Origin: Seleniibacterium sp963677135
GTDB lineage: Bacteria; Desulfobacterota; Desulfuromonadia; Desulfuromonadales; Geopsychrobacteraceae
Direction: 5' to 3'
DNA: 64,000 bases
Assembly (NCBI GenBank): GCA_963677135.2
Contig: CAXXLS010000017.1
Location: forward strand, 873,462-937,461
A program made the translations under genes and the position numbers. The notes under the pieces were generated by a model, which was not told where the DNA came from, did no database searches, and saw nothing but the letters and a program-made list of their open reading frames with translations. This document shows positions 41,109 through 50,018 of this stretch, one piece after another; within the stretch, counting starts at the first letter, position 1, and each line of letters opens with the position of its first letter.

Positions 41109-43756
41109 ACAGCTTACAGAAGATACAGCAACTGACTGCGAATCAGGTTTGTGATTTCCTGCAGAGCGGCCCTCGGGGCCTCGACAGACAGGAAGCCGTC
41201 CGCAGGCTCACGGAAATCGGTCCCAACAGTATCGAAGTCCATGATCCCTGGCGTCTGTTGCGCTCTTTTCTGCGCCAGCTGACAAACTTCTTTACCCTGC
41301 TGCTGTTTGCTTCGGCAGGCATCTGTTTCGTTGCCGACCACCTTCAGCCGGGACAGAATATGGCCGTCCTGGGGTATGCCCTTGCCACCGTCGCTCTCCT
41401 CAATGCCCTTTTCAGTTTTTTCCAGGAATATCGAGCGGAAAAAGCCATGGCGGCTTTGAAAAAGTTTTTACCTCAGCAGGCCAGCGTTGTGCGCAATGAC
41501 CAGATCGTGCAGGTTGACATAACCGAACTGGTGCCGGGAGACCTCCTGCAGCTGGGCGAAGGAGACCGTGTTCCCGCAGACGCCAGGGTCGTCAAAACCC
41601 AACAGCTGCTGGTCAACAATGCTCCCCTGACCGGAGAATCGCGGCCCATTGCCCTGATCAGCGACGCCCTTGATGAACCGGATGAGGACCATGACAACAT
41701 CGCTTATGCTGGCTGCCTGATCCTGCGCGGCAGCGGACAGGCGCTGGTCTTCGCCACCGGACTAAGGACAGAATTCGGAAAAGTCGCCCATCTGTCCCAG
41801 GCAATCAGCCACCCCCCTTCCCCCCTCGAACGCCAAACGTCCCACATGGTCAGGGTTCTGACAATCATTGCCATTGGCCTGGGTTTTTCCTTTTTCTGCT
41901 ACGGGGTTCTTTCTGGACGGCCGCTATGGGTCAACCTGGTCTTCATGATGGGTATCATTGTCGCCAACGTGCCGGAAGGACTGCTACCGACGTTCACCCT
42001 CGCTCTCGCCCTGGCGAGTCTGCGGATGGCCAGAAGGAACGTCCTGGTCACCAGCCTGAGCGCGGTTGAAGCACTGGGCTCCGTTCAGGTCATCTGTACC
42101 GACAAAACCGGCACCCTGACCCGTAACCAGCTGATGGTCACCCATTTGGCGGGACCGGGCAGTCCGGACAATCTGACCTCTCGCCGGCAACGCCTGCAGT
42201 TGCTTGAGCTGGCCTGCTGCGCCTCGCCCGTGGATGCTCTGCAAACCGGCGGAGATCCTCTCGATATTGCCATTTCCGAAGCATTTGTCCAGGAGTCCGA
42301 AAAGGGGATACTACCCGAACAGCGTCAACATTTCCCCTTTGACACCGAGAGGAAACGGGCCGCAAGTATCGTCCGCAAGGACGACACCCTGATGTTCGTT
42401 GTCAAAGGGGCCTGGGAGAATATTCGCCCACTGGTCACTGAATACCAGGCAGAGGCGGATATCACCGCCCAGGAGGCCGACGCAACGATGGCCGATTTGG
42501 CCGGGCAAGGGCTTCGGGTCATTGCGGTCGCCTGGCGATCCCTTACCATGGGGGAAGTGGCCGCCGCCGAGGACAAGTTGGAGCACAACCTGACTTTTGC
42601 CGGTTTTATCGGAGTTGAAGATCCTCTGCACCCCGAAGTGCCGCCGGCAATCACACAGTGCAATGCCGCAGGCATCAAGGTGATGATGATTACCGGCGAT
42701 CACCCGCAGACCGCATTGAGTATTGCCAGACAATGCGGAATCGTCTCTTGCGACCACGAAGAACAAAGCATCATCACCGGGAATGAACTGGACACCATGA
42801 ACCTCAAGGACCTAGAAAACCGGATCAATGAGGGGGGCCGAATTTTCGCCCGCACCAATCCTGCCCAGAAAATGAAAATCGTCATGGCCCTGAAGAGTCT
42901 CAACATGGTCGTCGCCATGACCGGTGACGGCGTCAACGACGCTCCCGCCCTGAAAACGGCAGATGTGGGGATCGCCATGGGAAAATCCGGCACCGATGTG
43001 GCCCGGGCCTCCGCCCAGCTGATCCTCCTCGACGACAATTTTGCCTCCATCGTCGCCGGCATCGAGGAAGGTCGCACCGTGTTTCGCAATATCAGGAAAT
43101 TCACGAACTATGTCCTGGTCAGCAACGGTCCGGAAATACTCCCCTACCTCATCTATATCCTGTTTCCGGTTCCTCTGGCCCTGACCGTGATCCAGATCCT
43201 CACAATCGACCTGGGCACCGATATCATCCCATCCATGGCCCTGGGGCAGGAACCATCGGAACCTGACATCATGCAGGAACCTCCCCGGGGACACGATTTT
43301 CAGCTATTGACCCCGGGGCTGGTCGTTCACAGCTATCTTTTCCTCGGACTATTGGAAGCGGCGTGGTCGATGAGCCTGTTCTTTTATGTATTGCTGGACG
43401 GCGGCTGGACCTATGGCAACGACCTGGCATCGACCGACCCGCTCTATCATTCCGCAACGGGAATCGCTCTGGCAACTATTCTGCTGATGCAGATCGGCAA
43501 TCTCATCGGCAGGCGCTTTAAATCGCAATCGGGGCTCGATGCAGGTCTGGTCAGAAACAGGCTCCTGATCGGCGGCATCCTCGTTCAGATGATCGTCTCC
43601 TGGGCGCTGCTCTACTTTCCTCCCCTGTCAGCAATTCTTGGCACGGGCCCGGTCAGCCCCGCAGTTTACCTCGCTGCATGGTTGGGAATTCCGTTAATAT
43701 TCGGATGTGATTACCTGCGCAAGCGACGTCTGCAGAAAAGACCGTCGGTGTCATGA
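41105..43756 (+). CDS. P-type cation ATPase resembling the Na+/K+-ATPase class (P2C)
   Basis: 883 residues from the ATG overlapping the Usp stop. It has the phosphorylation site CTDKTGTLTRNQ, TGES (APLTGESRPI) in the actuator and TGDGVNDAPALK in the hinge. It has about ten membrane helices. VPEGLLPTFTLALALASLRMARRNVLV and LGTDIIPSMALGQEPSEPDIMQEPPR resemble the M4 and M6-loop segments of Na+/K+ and H+/K+ pumps rather than Ca2+ pumps. It probably exports Na+ or exchanges monovalent cations. Its 3' end overlaps the convergent gene by six bases. Confidence 0.88.
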   Translation: MNSLQKIQQLTANQVCDFLQSGPRGLDRQEAVRRLTEIGPNSIEVHDPWRLLRSFLRQLTNFFTLLLFASAGICFVADHLQPGQNMAVLGYALATVALLNALFSFFQEYRAEKAMAALKKFLPQQASVVRNDQIVQVDITELVPGDLLQLGEGDRVPADARVVKTQQLLVNNAPLTGESRPIALISDALDEPDEDHDNIAYAGCLILRGSGQALVFATGLRTEFGKVAHLSQAISHPPSPLERQTSHMVRVLTIIAIGLGFSFFCYGVLSGRPLWVNLVFMMGIIVANVPEGLLPTFTLALALASLRMARRNVLVTSLSAVEALGSVQVICTDKTGTLTRNQLMVTHLAGPGSPDNLTSRRQRLQLLELACCASPVDALQTGGDPLDIAISEAFVQESEKGILPEQRQHFPFDTERKRAASIVRKDDTLMFVVKGAWENIRPLVTEYQAEADITAQEADATMADLAGQGLRVIAVAWRSLTMGEVAAAEDKLEHNLTFAGFIGVEDPLHPEVPPAITQCNAAGIKVMMITGDHPQTALSIARQCGIVSCDHEEQSIITGNELDTMNLKDLENRINEGGRIFARTNPAQKMKIVMALKSLNMVVAMTGDGVNDAPALKTADVGIAMGKSGTDVARASAQLILLDDNFASIVAGIEEGRTVFRNIRKFTNYVLVSNGPEILPYLIYILFPVPLALTVIQILTIDLGTDIIPSMALGQEPSEPDIMQEPPRGHDFQLLTPGLVVHSYLFLGLLEAAWSMSLFFYVLLDGGWTYGNDLASTDPLYHSATGIALATILLMQIGNLIGRRFKSQSGLDAGLVRNRLLIGGILVQMIVSWALLYFPPLSAILGTGPVSPAVYLAAWLGIPLIFGCDYLRKRRLQKRPSVS

Positions 43757-45292
43757 TTCCAATCGAGAGGCCACCTCGCTCACCGTCGTTTCAGGCGTCA
43801 CTCTGATCGTCAGATCGTGCTCTTCATCACTTAATGGGTGGTGGTGTTTGAGCTGATACGCATAAACGCCTTCATCGGCATCTGAAAATCTGTCCGGATG
43901 GGTTGTTCGCCGTTTCAGGCGCGCAAGAACGATATCCTCAGCGACATCGAAATGAAGAATGGAGGGAACGGCCTGACGATTTCTGGCGAGGGTCAGCATC
44001 CGTTTCCGGGCATCCCGATCTAGGAAGGTGGCATCAACGATGACATTGAGGCCGGAGGCCAGCAACTGGTCAGCGACCTGCTCAAGCTTCAAATAAATAT
44101 CGGCACGCGATTTTTCCGAATAAAGGTCGTCGCCTGAGCTGTCAATCTCATTCAAAGAGTATTGATATTCCCGTTTTCGTTCACGGTCGGAATGCAGGCA
44201 GACCGCTCTAATCCGAGGTGCCAAGGCAGTGGCGAACGTGCTTTTCCCGGTTCCGCTTAACCCGTAGGTCAGGATCAGGCGCCGCGAATCCGTCACCAGG
44301 TAAGACGCCGCCAGTTCCAGGTAACTGATCAGCAGCCGACTCAGGTTCAGATGCTGATCAGGGTCGTTGCCGACCTGAGCCAGCTGCAGAGCCGTCACCT
44401 TCGCCCTGACCATGGCACGGTAGACCTGATAGAAACGGAGCAGTCTCAATCCCGAAAAATCACCCGACTCCTGCAGGTAAGCGTCCAGAAAATTCCAGGC
44501 CAGGCCGGATTCCCCACGATCATCGAGATCCATCAGCAAGAAGGCAATATCGTTAACGGTATCGATCCACCGCAGTTCGGGAGAAAACTCGATACAATCG
44601 AACAGAACCGGTGAATTTTCAATCCAGGCCATGTTGCGCAGGTGAATATCGCCATGACATTCCCGGATGAACCCCTGCTCCCGGCGTTCAGAGAAAACCC
44701 TTTCCAACCCAACCCCTTTATCCCGGCTCCAATGTTCAATGGGAACAAGAAATTCCTGGTATTTCCCCGGGGGCAGACAATCCCCGATCTGCAGAAAATT
44801 CTCGAGCACCGGAGCCATAACCGACCGGAAGGAACCGAACCCCTGCGCCCGATCGGCAACCGCGGCTTCTCGATGGGCTTGCGCGATGCGGCTGGCAAAG
44901 GCCCTCATATGCTCAGGGTTAAGCTCCTGCCGGTTCAACAGCACGTCAAGCTGCTGATCCTGAGCAAATCGGACCATCTTGACCAGATAGTCAAGAACCG
45001 GCCGCCCCCCGATGACCGGTGCGTCCCGCCGCCCTCCCACTGCGACAACATCAAGGTACAGTTCGGGTGCGAAAGCGCGATTAAGACGCACTTCCTCGCG
45101 ACAGAAAAAAAGCCGCTGGTCAAGGGTACTGAAATCGAGAAACCCAAGATTCAATGGTTTCTTCAACTTGTAGGCATAGTCTCCGGCGAGAAAAATCAAA
45201 GAGATGTGAGTTTCGATGACGGTGATGTCGTCAGCCGGATGGTCATAACAGTCGGGACGCAACAGCCCCGGCAATAAAACGTGCCCTGACAT
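43751..45292 (-). CDS. Phosphotransferase-like / P-loop kinase fusion protein
   Basis: 513 residues from ATG 45292, chosen because a purine-rich AGGTGGCGGGAA precedes it. The N-terminal half looks like an aminoglycoside-phosphotransferase-type kinase: HGDIHLRNMAWIENSPVLFDCIEF holds the catalytic Asp and the metal-binding Asn/Asp. The C-terminal half is a P-loop kinase with YGLSGTGKSTFA and VIVDATFLDRDARKRM (AAA_33-like). This two-domain layout recurs in many bacteria, but the substrate is unknown. Confidence 0.85.
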   Translation of the reverse strand: MSGHVLLPGLLRPDCYDHPADDITVIETHISLIFLAGDYAYKLKKPLNLGFLDFSTLDQRLFFCREEVRLNRAFAPELYLDVVAVGGRRDAPVIGGRPVLDYLVKMVRFAQDQQLDVLLNRQELNPEHMRAFASRIAQAHREAAVADRAQGFGSFRSVMAPVLENFLQIGDCLPPGKYQEFLVPIEHWSRDKGVGLERVFSERREQGFIRECHGDIHLRNMAWIENSPVLFDCIEFSPELRWIDTVNDIAFLLMDLDDRGESGLAWNFLDAYLQESGDFSGLRLLRFYQVYRAMVRAKVTALQLAQVGNDPDQHLNLSRLLISYLELAASYLVTDSRRLILTYGLSGTGKSTFATALAPRIRAVCLHSDRERKREYQYSLNEIDSSGDDLYSEKSRADIYLKLEQVADQLLASGLNVIVDATFLDRDARKRMLTLARNRQAVPSILHFDVAEDIVLARLKRRTTHPDRFSDADEGVYAYQLKHHHPLSDEEHDLTIRVTPETTVSEVASRLES

Positions 45293-45415
45293 TTCCCGCC
45301 ACCTCTCTTCCCCTCCATAATACAAGTCTAGTCGGCGGGTCAGGATGGTCAAGTCCCTGAAGGCCAGAGAAACAAGATCTTCCTCAGCACCACGCGCCCT
45401 GCCGGGCGCACAAAC

Positions 45416-45445
45416 AAAAAGGGGTCAGTCATGATGACTAACCCC
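45416..45445 (-). terminator. Terminator of tRNA-Gly
   Basis: On the minus strand GGGGTTAGTCAT pairs with ATGACTGACCCC (one mismatch), followed by TTTTTG. It lies 10 bases beyond the tRNA 3' end. Confidence 0.8.
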
Positions 45446-45455
45446 TTGATTTTAT

Positions 45456-45531
45456 TGGAGCGGGAAACGGGACTCGAACCCGCGACTCTCAGCTTGGGAA
45501 GCTGATACTCTACCAACTGAGTTACTCCCGC
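45456..45531 (-). tRNA. tRNA-Gly (anticodon CCC)
   Basis: 76 bases including encoded CCA. Acceptor GCGGGAG pairs with TTCCCGC (one wobble). The D arm is ACTC...GAGT, the anticodon stem TCAGC/GCTGA with loop TTCCCAA (anticodon CCC), and the T arm GCGGGTTCGAGTCCCGT. It folds completely by eye. Confidence 0.95.
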
Positions 45532-45576
45532 ATTGGTTGGCGCAGTATAGTAATCTCGCTTTCGAATTGTCAATCA

Positions 45577-46809
45577 CTATTTTTGTTCTTCTAGCCAGTG
45601 AAGCGCATCTTCTCTTGACTCGATTTCTCCGGTTATTTCGGCACGTTTGATGGCAGCGAGTAAAAAACCCAGCCGTTTGCCCAACGGATCGCCCAAAATG
45701 CGGATCATCTCACGACCGGAAATAAGGTCAGGGACCCGACCAAAAACCTGCTCATGCTCAAAAGCCTCGTGTAATGCCGTTATCTGGTCACCGGTCACGT
45801 CATCTCTTCTGAAGTTCCATCGAACCAGTTTTTCCAGGGCAAAAGGTTGCAGGGATTCAAAAATCAGGGCCTGCCGTCGACGGGACAGGCCTTCTGTCAA
45901 GTGAGGCAGCGGCTCCTTAAACGTTATCAACTGGGGAATCATTCGCTGCTGATAGCGACTCAGCCGCAAGCCACTGTCAAGAAGGGTCGGCAGGTTTCGT
46001 GGCCGACATTTCTCAATCAGATAAGCGAGAATCAGATCGGACCAGATGAAAGCGACATGGACCTCGAGGTGCTCCAGGTAGCGCGCGAAAGCGAGCATGT
46101 CATGAACGACCGATTCGGTTTCTTCAGAGGACAAAGAAACGTTGAAAAGGGCCTCGAGAAGACCCGTCCGCAGCAATAACTGAATTCCGGATGCGATATC
46201 GGACCCGGCCAGGATCTTGATCAATTCGTCACGCGATCGCTCAGCGGCAACACCCTTGATAAGTCTGCTCGAATGGCAGATATTACGAAAGGTCTCTTCG
46301 CTCAATGAAAGGCTCAGTTGAACGGCATGACGGACACCTTTAAGCATCCTCAGTGGATCGTCCTCAAAAGCGGTCTCTCCGCATTGTCGCAGTAAATGGT
46401 TCTCAAGATCCCCAACGCCCCCCAATGGATCAATCAAAGAAAAATCCGGTCCGTTCAGCGGCCAGGCCAAGGCATTGATGGTGAAATCCCTTAATGCCAG
46501 GTCCTGACGAATATCAGCAGCGCGCAAGGGAGCGAAATCAACCGATCGTCCATCCGCGAGCAACACCCTGCTCTGCTTGCGCTCCCGGTCGAGCCAGAAC
46601 CAGCGGCCACCGGTCTTGCGTGACCATCTCCGGGCGAAAGAGGTCGGATCGCTATCGAACGCCAGGTCCACGTCTTCAGGCTGTTTGTCAAGCAGAAGGT
46701 CCCTGAGACACCCCCCCACCATCCAGCAGCGGGTAGTCTCCAGACCGTCTGTCAACTGCTCCAGGCCATTGAAGTTGCGGACAAAGGTCCGGATGCTGTC
46801 AATATTCAT
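45577..46809 (-). CDS. CCA-adding enzyme / tRNA nucleotidyltransferase family
   Basis: 410 residues from ATG 46809 (46827 is an alternative just after a terminator hairpin). WMVGGCLRDLLLDKQPEDVDLAFD contains the class II nucleotidyltransferase GG...DxD motif, and RDFTINALAWPL and EDDPLRMLKGVRHAVQLSLSL are the following signatures. The family adds or repairs 3' CCA of tRNAs, or acts as poly(A) polymerase. It sits just downstream of tRNA-Gly's region on the same strand. Confidence 0.9.
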   Translation of the reverse strand: MNIDSIRTFVRNFNGLEQLTDGLETTRCWMVGGCLRDLLLDKQPEDVDLAFDSDPTSFARRWSRKTGGRWFWLDRERKQSRVLLADGRSVDFAPLRAADIRQDLALRDFTINALAWPLNGPDFSLIDPLGGVGDLENHLLRQCGETAFEDDPLRMLKGVRHAVQLSLSLSEETFRNICHSSRLIKGVAAERSRDELIKILAGSDIASGIQLLLRTGLLEALFNVSLSSEETESVVHDMLAFARYLEHLEVHVAFIWSDLILAYLIEKCRPRNLPTLLDSGLRLSRYQQRMIPQLITFKEPLPHLTEGLSRRRQALIFESLQPFALEKLVRWNFRRDDVTGDQITALHEAFEHEQVFGRVPDLISGREMIRILGDPLGKRLGFLLAAIKRAEITGEIESREDALHWLEEQK

Positions 46810-46829
46810 AGGGAGCGCTCGCAACATGC

Positions 46830-46860
46830 CAAAAAAGGCCTGCCTGCGCAGACCTTTTTG
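46830..46860 (-). terminator. Hairpin terminator between the small membrane protein and the CCA enzyme gene
   Basis: AAAAAGG-CTGC pairs with GCAG-CCTTTTT around a short loop, symmetrical enough to work on either strand. It lies just upstream of the CCA enzyme start. Confidence 0.55.
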
Positions 46861-46916
46861 AATGAAAAAGCCGGGTTATTCTTGAAACAGCCGAATTGAC
46901 CGTCGCCGAGCCGTCG

Positions 46917-47084
46917 TCAGGATTCTGTTTTTGTCTCATCCCCGTTTTCCGTTACGGACGCGTTCTTGTCCTCCTCTGCAGGCTTCCCCTTGTTTTTAGC
47001 CTTGTTAACCAGATAAAGGATTCCGAAAGTAACAACCAGGACAATGATGATGAAAAAAACATCGGCAAAACGTAATGATTCCAT
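46917..47084 (-). CDS. Small single-span membrane protein
   Basis: 55 residues from ATG 47084. One membrane helix (VFFIIIVLVVTFGILYLV) near the N terminus is followed by a charged, hydrophilic tail (NKAKNKGKPAEEDKNASV...). No family recognised. It begins 6 bases after the stop of the TPR gene on the same strand, so it is probably co-transcribed with it. Confidence 0.65.
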   Translation of the reverse strand: MESLRFADVFFIIIVLVVTFGILYLVNKAKNKGKPAEEDKNASVTENGDETKTES

Positions 47085-47089
47085 ACAAG

Positions 47090-48052
47090 TTATCCCTGCT
47101 CGCTATCAACCCTGGCTAATGCATCCAGGGAAGGTTGATGATGCTGATCGAGGGCCAGGGCCTGCCTGAAAGCATTCCCCGCACCGTCCCTATCGTGGCA
47201 CTTCTCCCGGCACAAACCGAGCAAATAATAAAATTCGGGGTCAGGCAACTCCGTGAGCAGAGACCCGTTCTGAGCGATCGCTTCCATCTGAATACAAGCT
47301 TCGGAATAGTGCCGCTGATTATAATTTTCCAGGGCGTCGCCTACCTGTCGAAGACTCTCGGCAAGAGGAGGATCAGGCAGGCTGGCATGAGTAATCTTAC
47401 CAAGATTCCGAAGGATGGCGGCAACGGAGGTTTCATCTTCAAGGTTGTCGGCAGCAAGCTGCCAATACACCTTGGCCTGATGATAGTGCCCCGTAAGATA
47501 ACACACCTGGCCGAGATAATTCAGGTTGGCCGGATCGGTCGCGTTGACTTTTCTGGCCCGCTCAAACAGAATCCTTGCCTGTTGCAGGTGGCTGTCGACA
47601 TTCTGGAGTTCCGCATAATCGAGGGACAATTCGTAACAGGTCACGCCGGTCTTGTACAGAAGTCCGAAATTTTCAGGTTCGAGATGCAGAAGAATTTTCA
47701 ACAGAACCGCTTTACGCCTGGTCCCTTCCAGGTCGACTCCCTTGACATCGAGGACAATCAGCTCGGACGCAATGTCGTTAATCAGAAAGGGATAGGCCTG
47801 GCGGAGAATACGAACGTACTCATCGGCATGGTCGCATTCAGGGAAGAGGCATAAATATTCGTAAAGCCCCTCACCTATGGCTTTTTCACCAGGAGCCGCG
47901 TCAGTGGTTTCGCCATCACAGAGCGGCATGGGAACCTGGGGGAGTTCGAGGTCAGGATGATCCGGTCCAATGGACAGGGTCATCCCGGCCGGAGGCAGCC
48001 AGAACCTGAAGTCAGATTCTTGGGGAGAAGCTTTTCGGGAAGATGCTTTCAT
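47090..48052 (-). CDS. Tetratricopeptide-repeat protein
   Basis: 320 residues without a signal peptide. TPR-like helix pairs are seen in the middle (PANLNYLGQVCYLTGHYHQAKVYWQLAADNL) and at the C terminus (PEFYYLLGLCREKCHDRDGAGNAFRQALALDQHHQPSLDALARV). The N-terminal 60 residues are not repeat-like. Probably a protein-interaction scaffold of unknown partner. It is co-oriented with the small membrane protein just downstream. Confidence 0.75.
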   Translation of the reverse strand: MKASSRKASPQESDFRFWLPPAGMTLSIGPDHPDLELPQVPMPLCDGETTDAAPGEKAIGEGLYEYLCLFPECDHADEYVRILRQAYPFLINDIASELIVLDVKGVDLEGTRRKAVLLKILLHLEPENFGLLYKTGVTCYELSLDYAELQNVDSHLQQARILFERARKVNATDPANLNYLGQVCYLTGHYHQAKVYWQLAADNLEDETSVAAILRNLGKITHASLPDPPLAESLRQVGDALENYNQRHYSEACIQMEAIAQNGSLLTELPDPEFYYLLGLCREKCHDRDGAGNAFRQALALDQHHQPSLDALARVDSEQG

Positions 48053-48140
48053 TCGGCCGGTCCGTTCTCAACGGGTTTCTTGCCGGAACTCCATCCGACA
48101 GCGTTCGCAATACAGTGTACCTTAAAACCGCCTGAACGTA

Positions 48141-48171
48141 AAAAGGATGAAGTATTGAACTTCATCCTTTT
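48141..48171 (-). terminator. Terminator for the tRNA-Gln transcript
   Basis: AAAAGGATGAAGT and ACTTCATCCTTTT form a perfect 13-pair stem with a five-base loop. On the minus strand a T-run follows. It lies about 220 bases beyond the tRNA 3' end. Confidence 0.75.
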
Positions 48172-48219
48172 CGTCGCCATCCCTCAGGATGACGTCAAAC
48201 TCTATAATAAGCTTCAGCG

Positions 48220-48251
48220 TGACTTAAAAGTGGCTGGGGCGCCAGGATTCG
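48220..48251 (-). repeat. Duplicate of the tRNA-Gln 3' end (32 bases)
   Basis: Matches 48378-48409 at 31 of 32 bases, covering the T-arm 3' strand, acceptor 3' strand, CCA and 11 bases of downstream sequence. No other tRNA part follows, so it is a remnant, such as an att site or a deleted second tRNA copy. Confidence 0.75.
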
Positions 48252-48388
48252 CCTACTTCGTCGACACCGTCCGGGTGTCTTCTGCGTAGACTCCCCTCCA
48301 CTCACTGCCGCGGACATCCTGCCCGCTTATCTGACATCAAGTCAGCGTTCGTTGCGCTTCGAATCCTGACCTGATGATGACTTTAAAG

Positions 48389-48463
48389 TGGCTGGGGCGC
48401 CAGGATTCGAACCTGGGAATGCCGGAATCAAAATCCGGTGCCTTACCGCTTGGCGACGCCCCA
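48389..48463 (-). tRNA. tRNA-Gln (anticodon TTG)
   Basis: 75 bases including encoded CCA, starting TGGGGCG as bacterial tRNA-Gln does and pairing with CGCCCCA. The D arm is GCCAAGCGGTAAGGC, the anticodon stem CCGGA/TCCGG with loop TTTTGAT (anticodon TTG), and the T arm CCCAGGTTCGAATCCTGG. Confidence 0.95.
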
Positions 48464-48569
48464 TCAAAAAGAGATGCTTTATCTAACAAAGATTACCCAC
48501 CTCGTCAAGCAAAAATATCAAGTTTTTTCCACCTCCCAAGTCTGGACAAAACGACCTGGCAAATCAGAA

Positions 48570-48601
48570 CAGGCCCGGCCTCATAATCGAAGCCGGGCCT
48601 G
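48570..48601 (-). terminator. Hairpin terminator after the aminotransferase gene
   Basis: CAGGCCCGGC (48570-48579) pairs with GCCGGGCCTG (48592-48601). It lies 25 bases beyond the aminotransferase stop. T-run is weak (TTCTGATTT). Confidence 0.6.
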
Positions 48602-48626
48602 CAACCTGATAATAATCCTGAGCTTT

Positions 48627-49817
48627 TCAGAGGACCGCTTTAATCGCCTCGCAAAGACGGTCAATATTTGCGGTGGTGATGCCAGCCACATTGATACGAC
48701 CTGAATCGACGATGTAAATAGAATATTCATCGCGCAGGCGCAGGACCTGCTCCTTGGTCAGTCCGGAAAAACTGAACATACCCCGTTGCTCGATAATGGA
48801 GGAGAAATCCTTCTCAACCCCTTTATCCTTGAGGGTTTTAACAAAAAGATGGCGCATTTCATTGATCCGGTTGCGAATCGCGGCCACCTCTTCGAACCAC
48901 TTGGCCTTGAGGTCCTTGTCACTCAGGATGGTCGCAACAATCTGGCCGCCGTGGGACGGCGGATTGGAATAGTTGTAACGAATCCTCAATTTAACCTGAC
49001 TCATGACGATGGCTGCCTGCTCAGCCGTGTCGGCAACAACGGTCAGGGCCCCCGTCCGTTCACGGTAAAGACCGAAGTTTTTGGAATAACTGGAGCAGAT
49101 CAGCATTTGTTTGACCTTGCCGGTCAATTGCAGCAGGCCCTGGCGGTCCTCTTCGATACCGTCGGCAAGTCCGTGGTAGGCAAAATCGACCAGGGGCAGA
49201 ATCCCCCGCTCGGCCAGAACATCGCCGATCTTAGCCCATTGCTCGGGAGTCGGATCGATCCCCGTGGGGTTATGGCAGCAGCCGTGCAGCAGGATCACGT
49301 CACCGGCCGGAATATTCTGGATCGAAGCCATCATGGCATCGAAATCCAGCCCGTTGGTCTTGGGATCGCGATAGGCATATTTCTCAGTCGCGACACCAGC
49401 CGCCTTGAAAATGGTGTTGTGATTCGCCCAGGTCGGATCACTCAGCCAGATTTTCGCATCGGGATGCAGAATATGAAGATAGTCCCCGGCCACACGCAGG
49501 GCACCGGTCCCACCGGGACACTGGGCGGTAGCAGCTCTCTTGCTGTTGATGATTTCATGACCTTCACCGAAAAGCAGCTCCTGGGTCATGGCGCAGTAAA
49601 CGGCATCACCCGTCATCGGCAGGTACCCTTTGGAATCTTCCTTGGCAAGAATGCGCTGTTCTGCTTCTTTGACCGTTTCAAGCACCGGAGTGCGGCCGCT
49701 GTTGTCCTGATAGACGCCGACGGAAAGATTAATTTTTTCTGGGTTCGGATCAGCTTTAAACATCTCTGTCAGTCCGAGAATCGGATCTGACGGAGCAATT
49801 TGGACCTTCTCAAACAT
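48627..49817 (-). CDS. Aspartate / aromatic amino-acid aminotransferase (class I)
   Basis: 396 residues. MFEKVQIAPSDPILGLTEMFKADPNPEKINLSVGVYQDNSG is the AspC/TyrB-type N terminus. LHGCCHNPTGIDPT and DFAYHGLADG surround the PLP pocket, and the PLP lysine lies in ICSSYSKNFGLYRERTGAL. It transfers amino groups between aspartate or aromatic amino acids and 2-oxoglutarate. Which substrate dominates cannot be told. It stands alone, with its own terminator. Confidence 0.94.
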   Translation of the reverse strand: MFEKVQIAPSDPILGLTEMFKADPNPEKINLSVGVYQDNSGRTPVLETVKEAEQRILAKEDSKGYLPMTGDAVYCAMTQELLFGEGHEIINSKRAATAQCPGGTGALRVAGDYLHILHPDAKIWLSDPTWANHNTIFKAAGVATEKYAYRDPKTNGLDFDAMMASIQNIPAGDVILLHGCCHNPTGIDPTPEQWAKIGDVLAERGILPLVDFAYHGLADGIEEDRQGLLQLTGKVKQMLICSSYSKNFGLYRERTGALTVVADTAEQAAIVMSQVKLRIRYNYSNPPSHGGQIVATILSDKDLKAKWFEEVAAIRNRINEMRHLFVKTLKDKGVEKDFSSIIEQRGMFSFSGLTKEQVLRLRDEYSIYIVDSGRINVAGITTANIDRLCEAIKAVL

Positions 49818-50018
49818 AACAATAAACCTTTCATTGAATGGGGATATCTAAATCCGGACGGAGTCACTTGTCGCTATCGGAAACATCCGGATTACTGACA
49901 GCTCTATACGTGAAATCTTCTACCTTAAGCCACCCGTCTTGTCAAATTCAAACGACTGGCAAACCACCGGTTTTATCATTTATGCGGCACGTTTTCCGAG
50001 CGTAGAAAAACGCTCTAA

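Larger units (their letters stand above)
48053..48388. other. Non-coding region with terminator and duplicated tRNA 3' end
   Basis: No gene seen. It holds the hairpin at 48141-48171 and the copy of the tRNA-Gln 3' end at 48220-48251, described separately. The 126 bases between the two tRNA fragments have no coding signal. Confidence 0.5.

Noticed and set aside
45349..45573. 74-codon frame overlapping tRNA-Gly
   Set aside because: It is the tRNA and its terminator read as protein.
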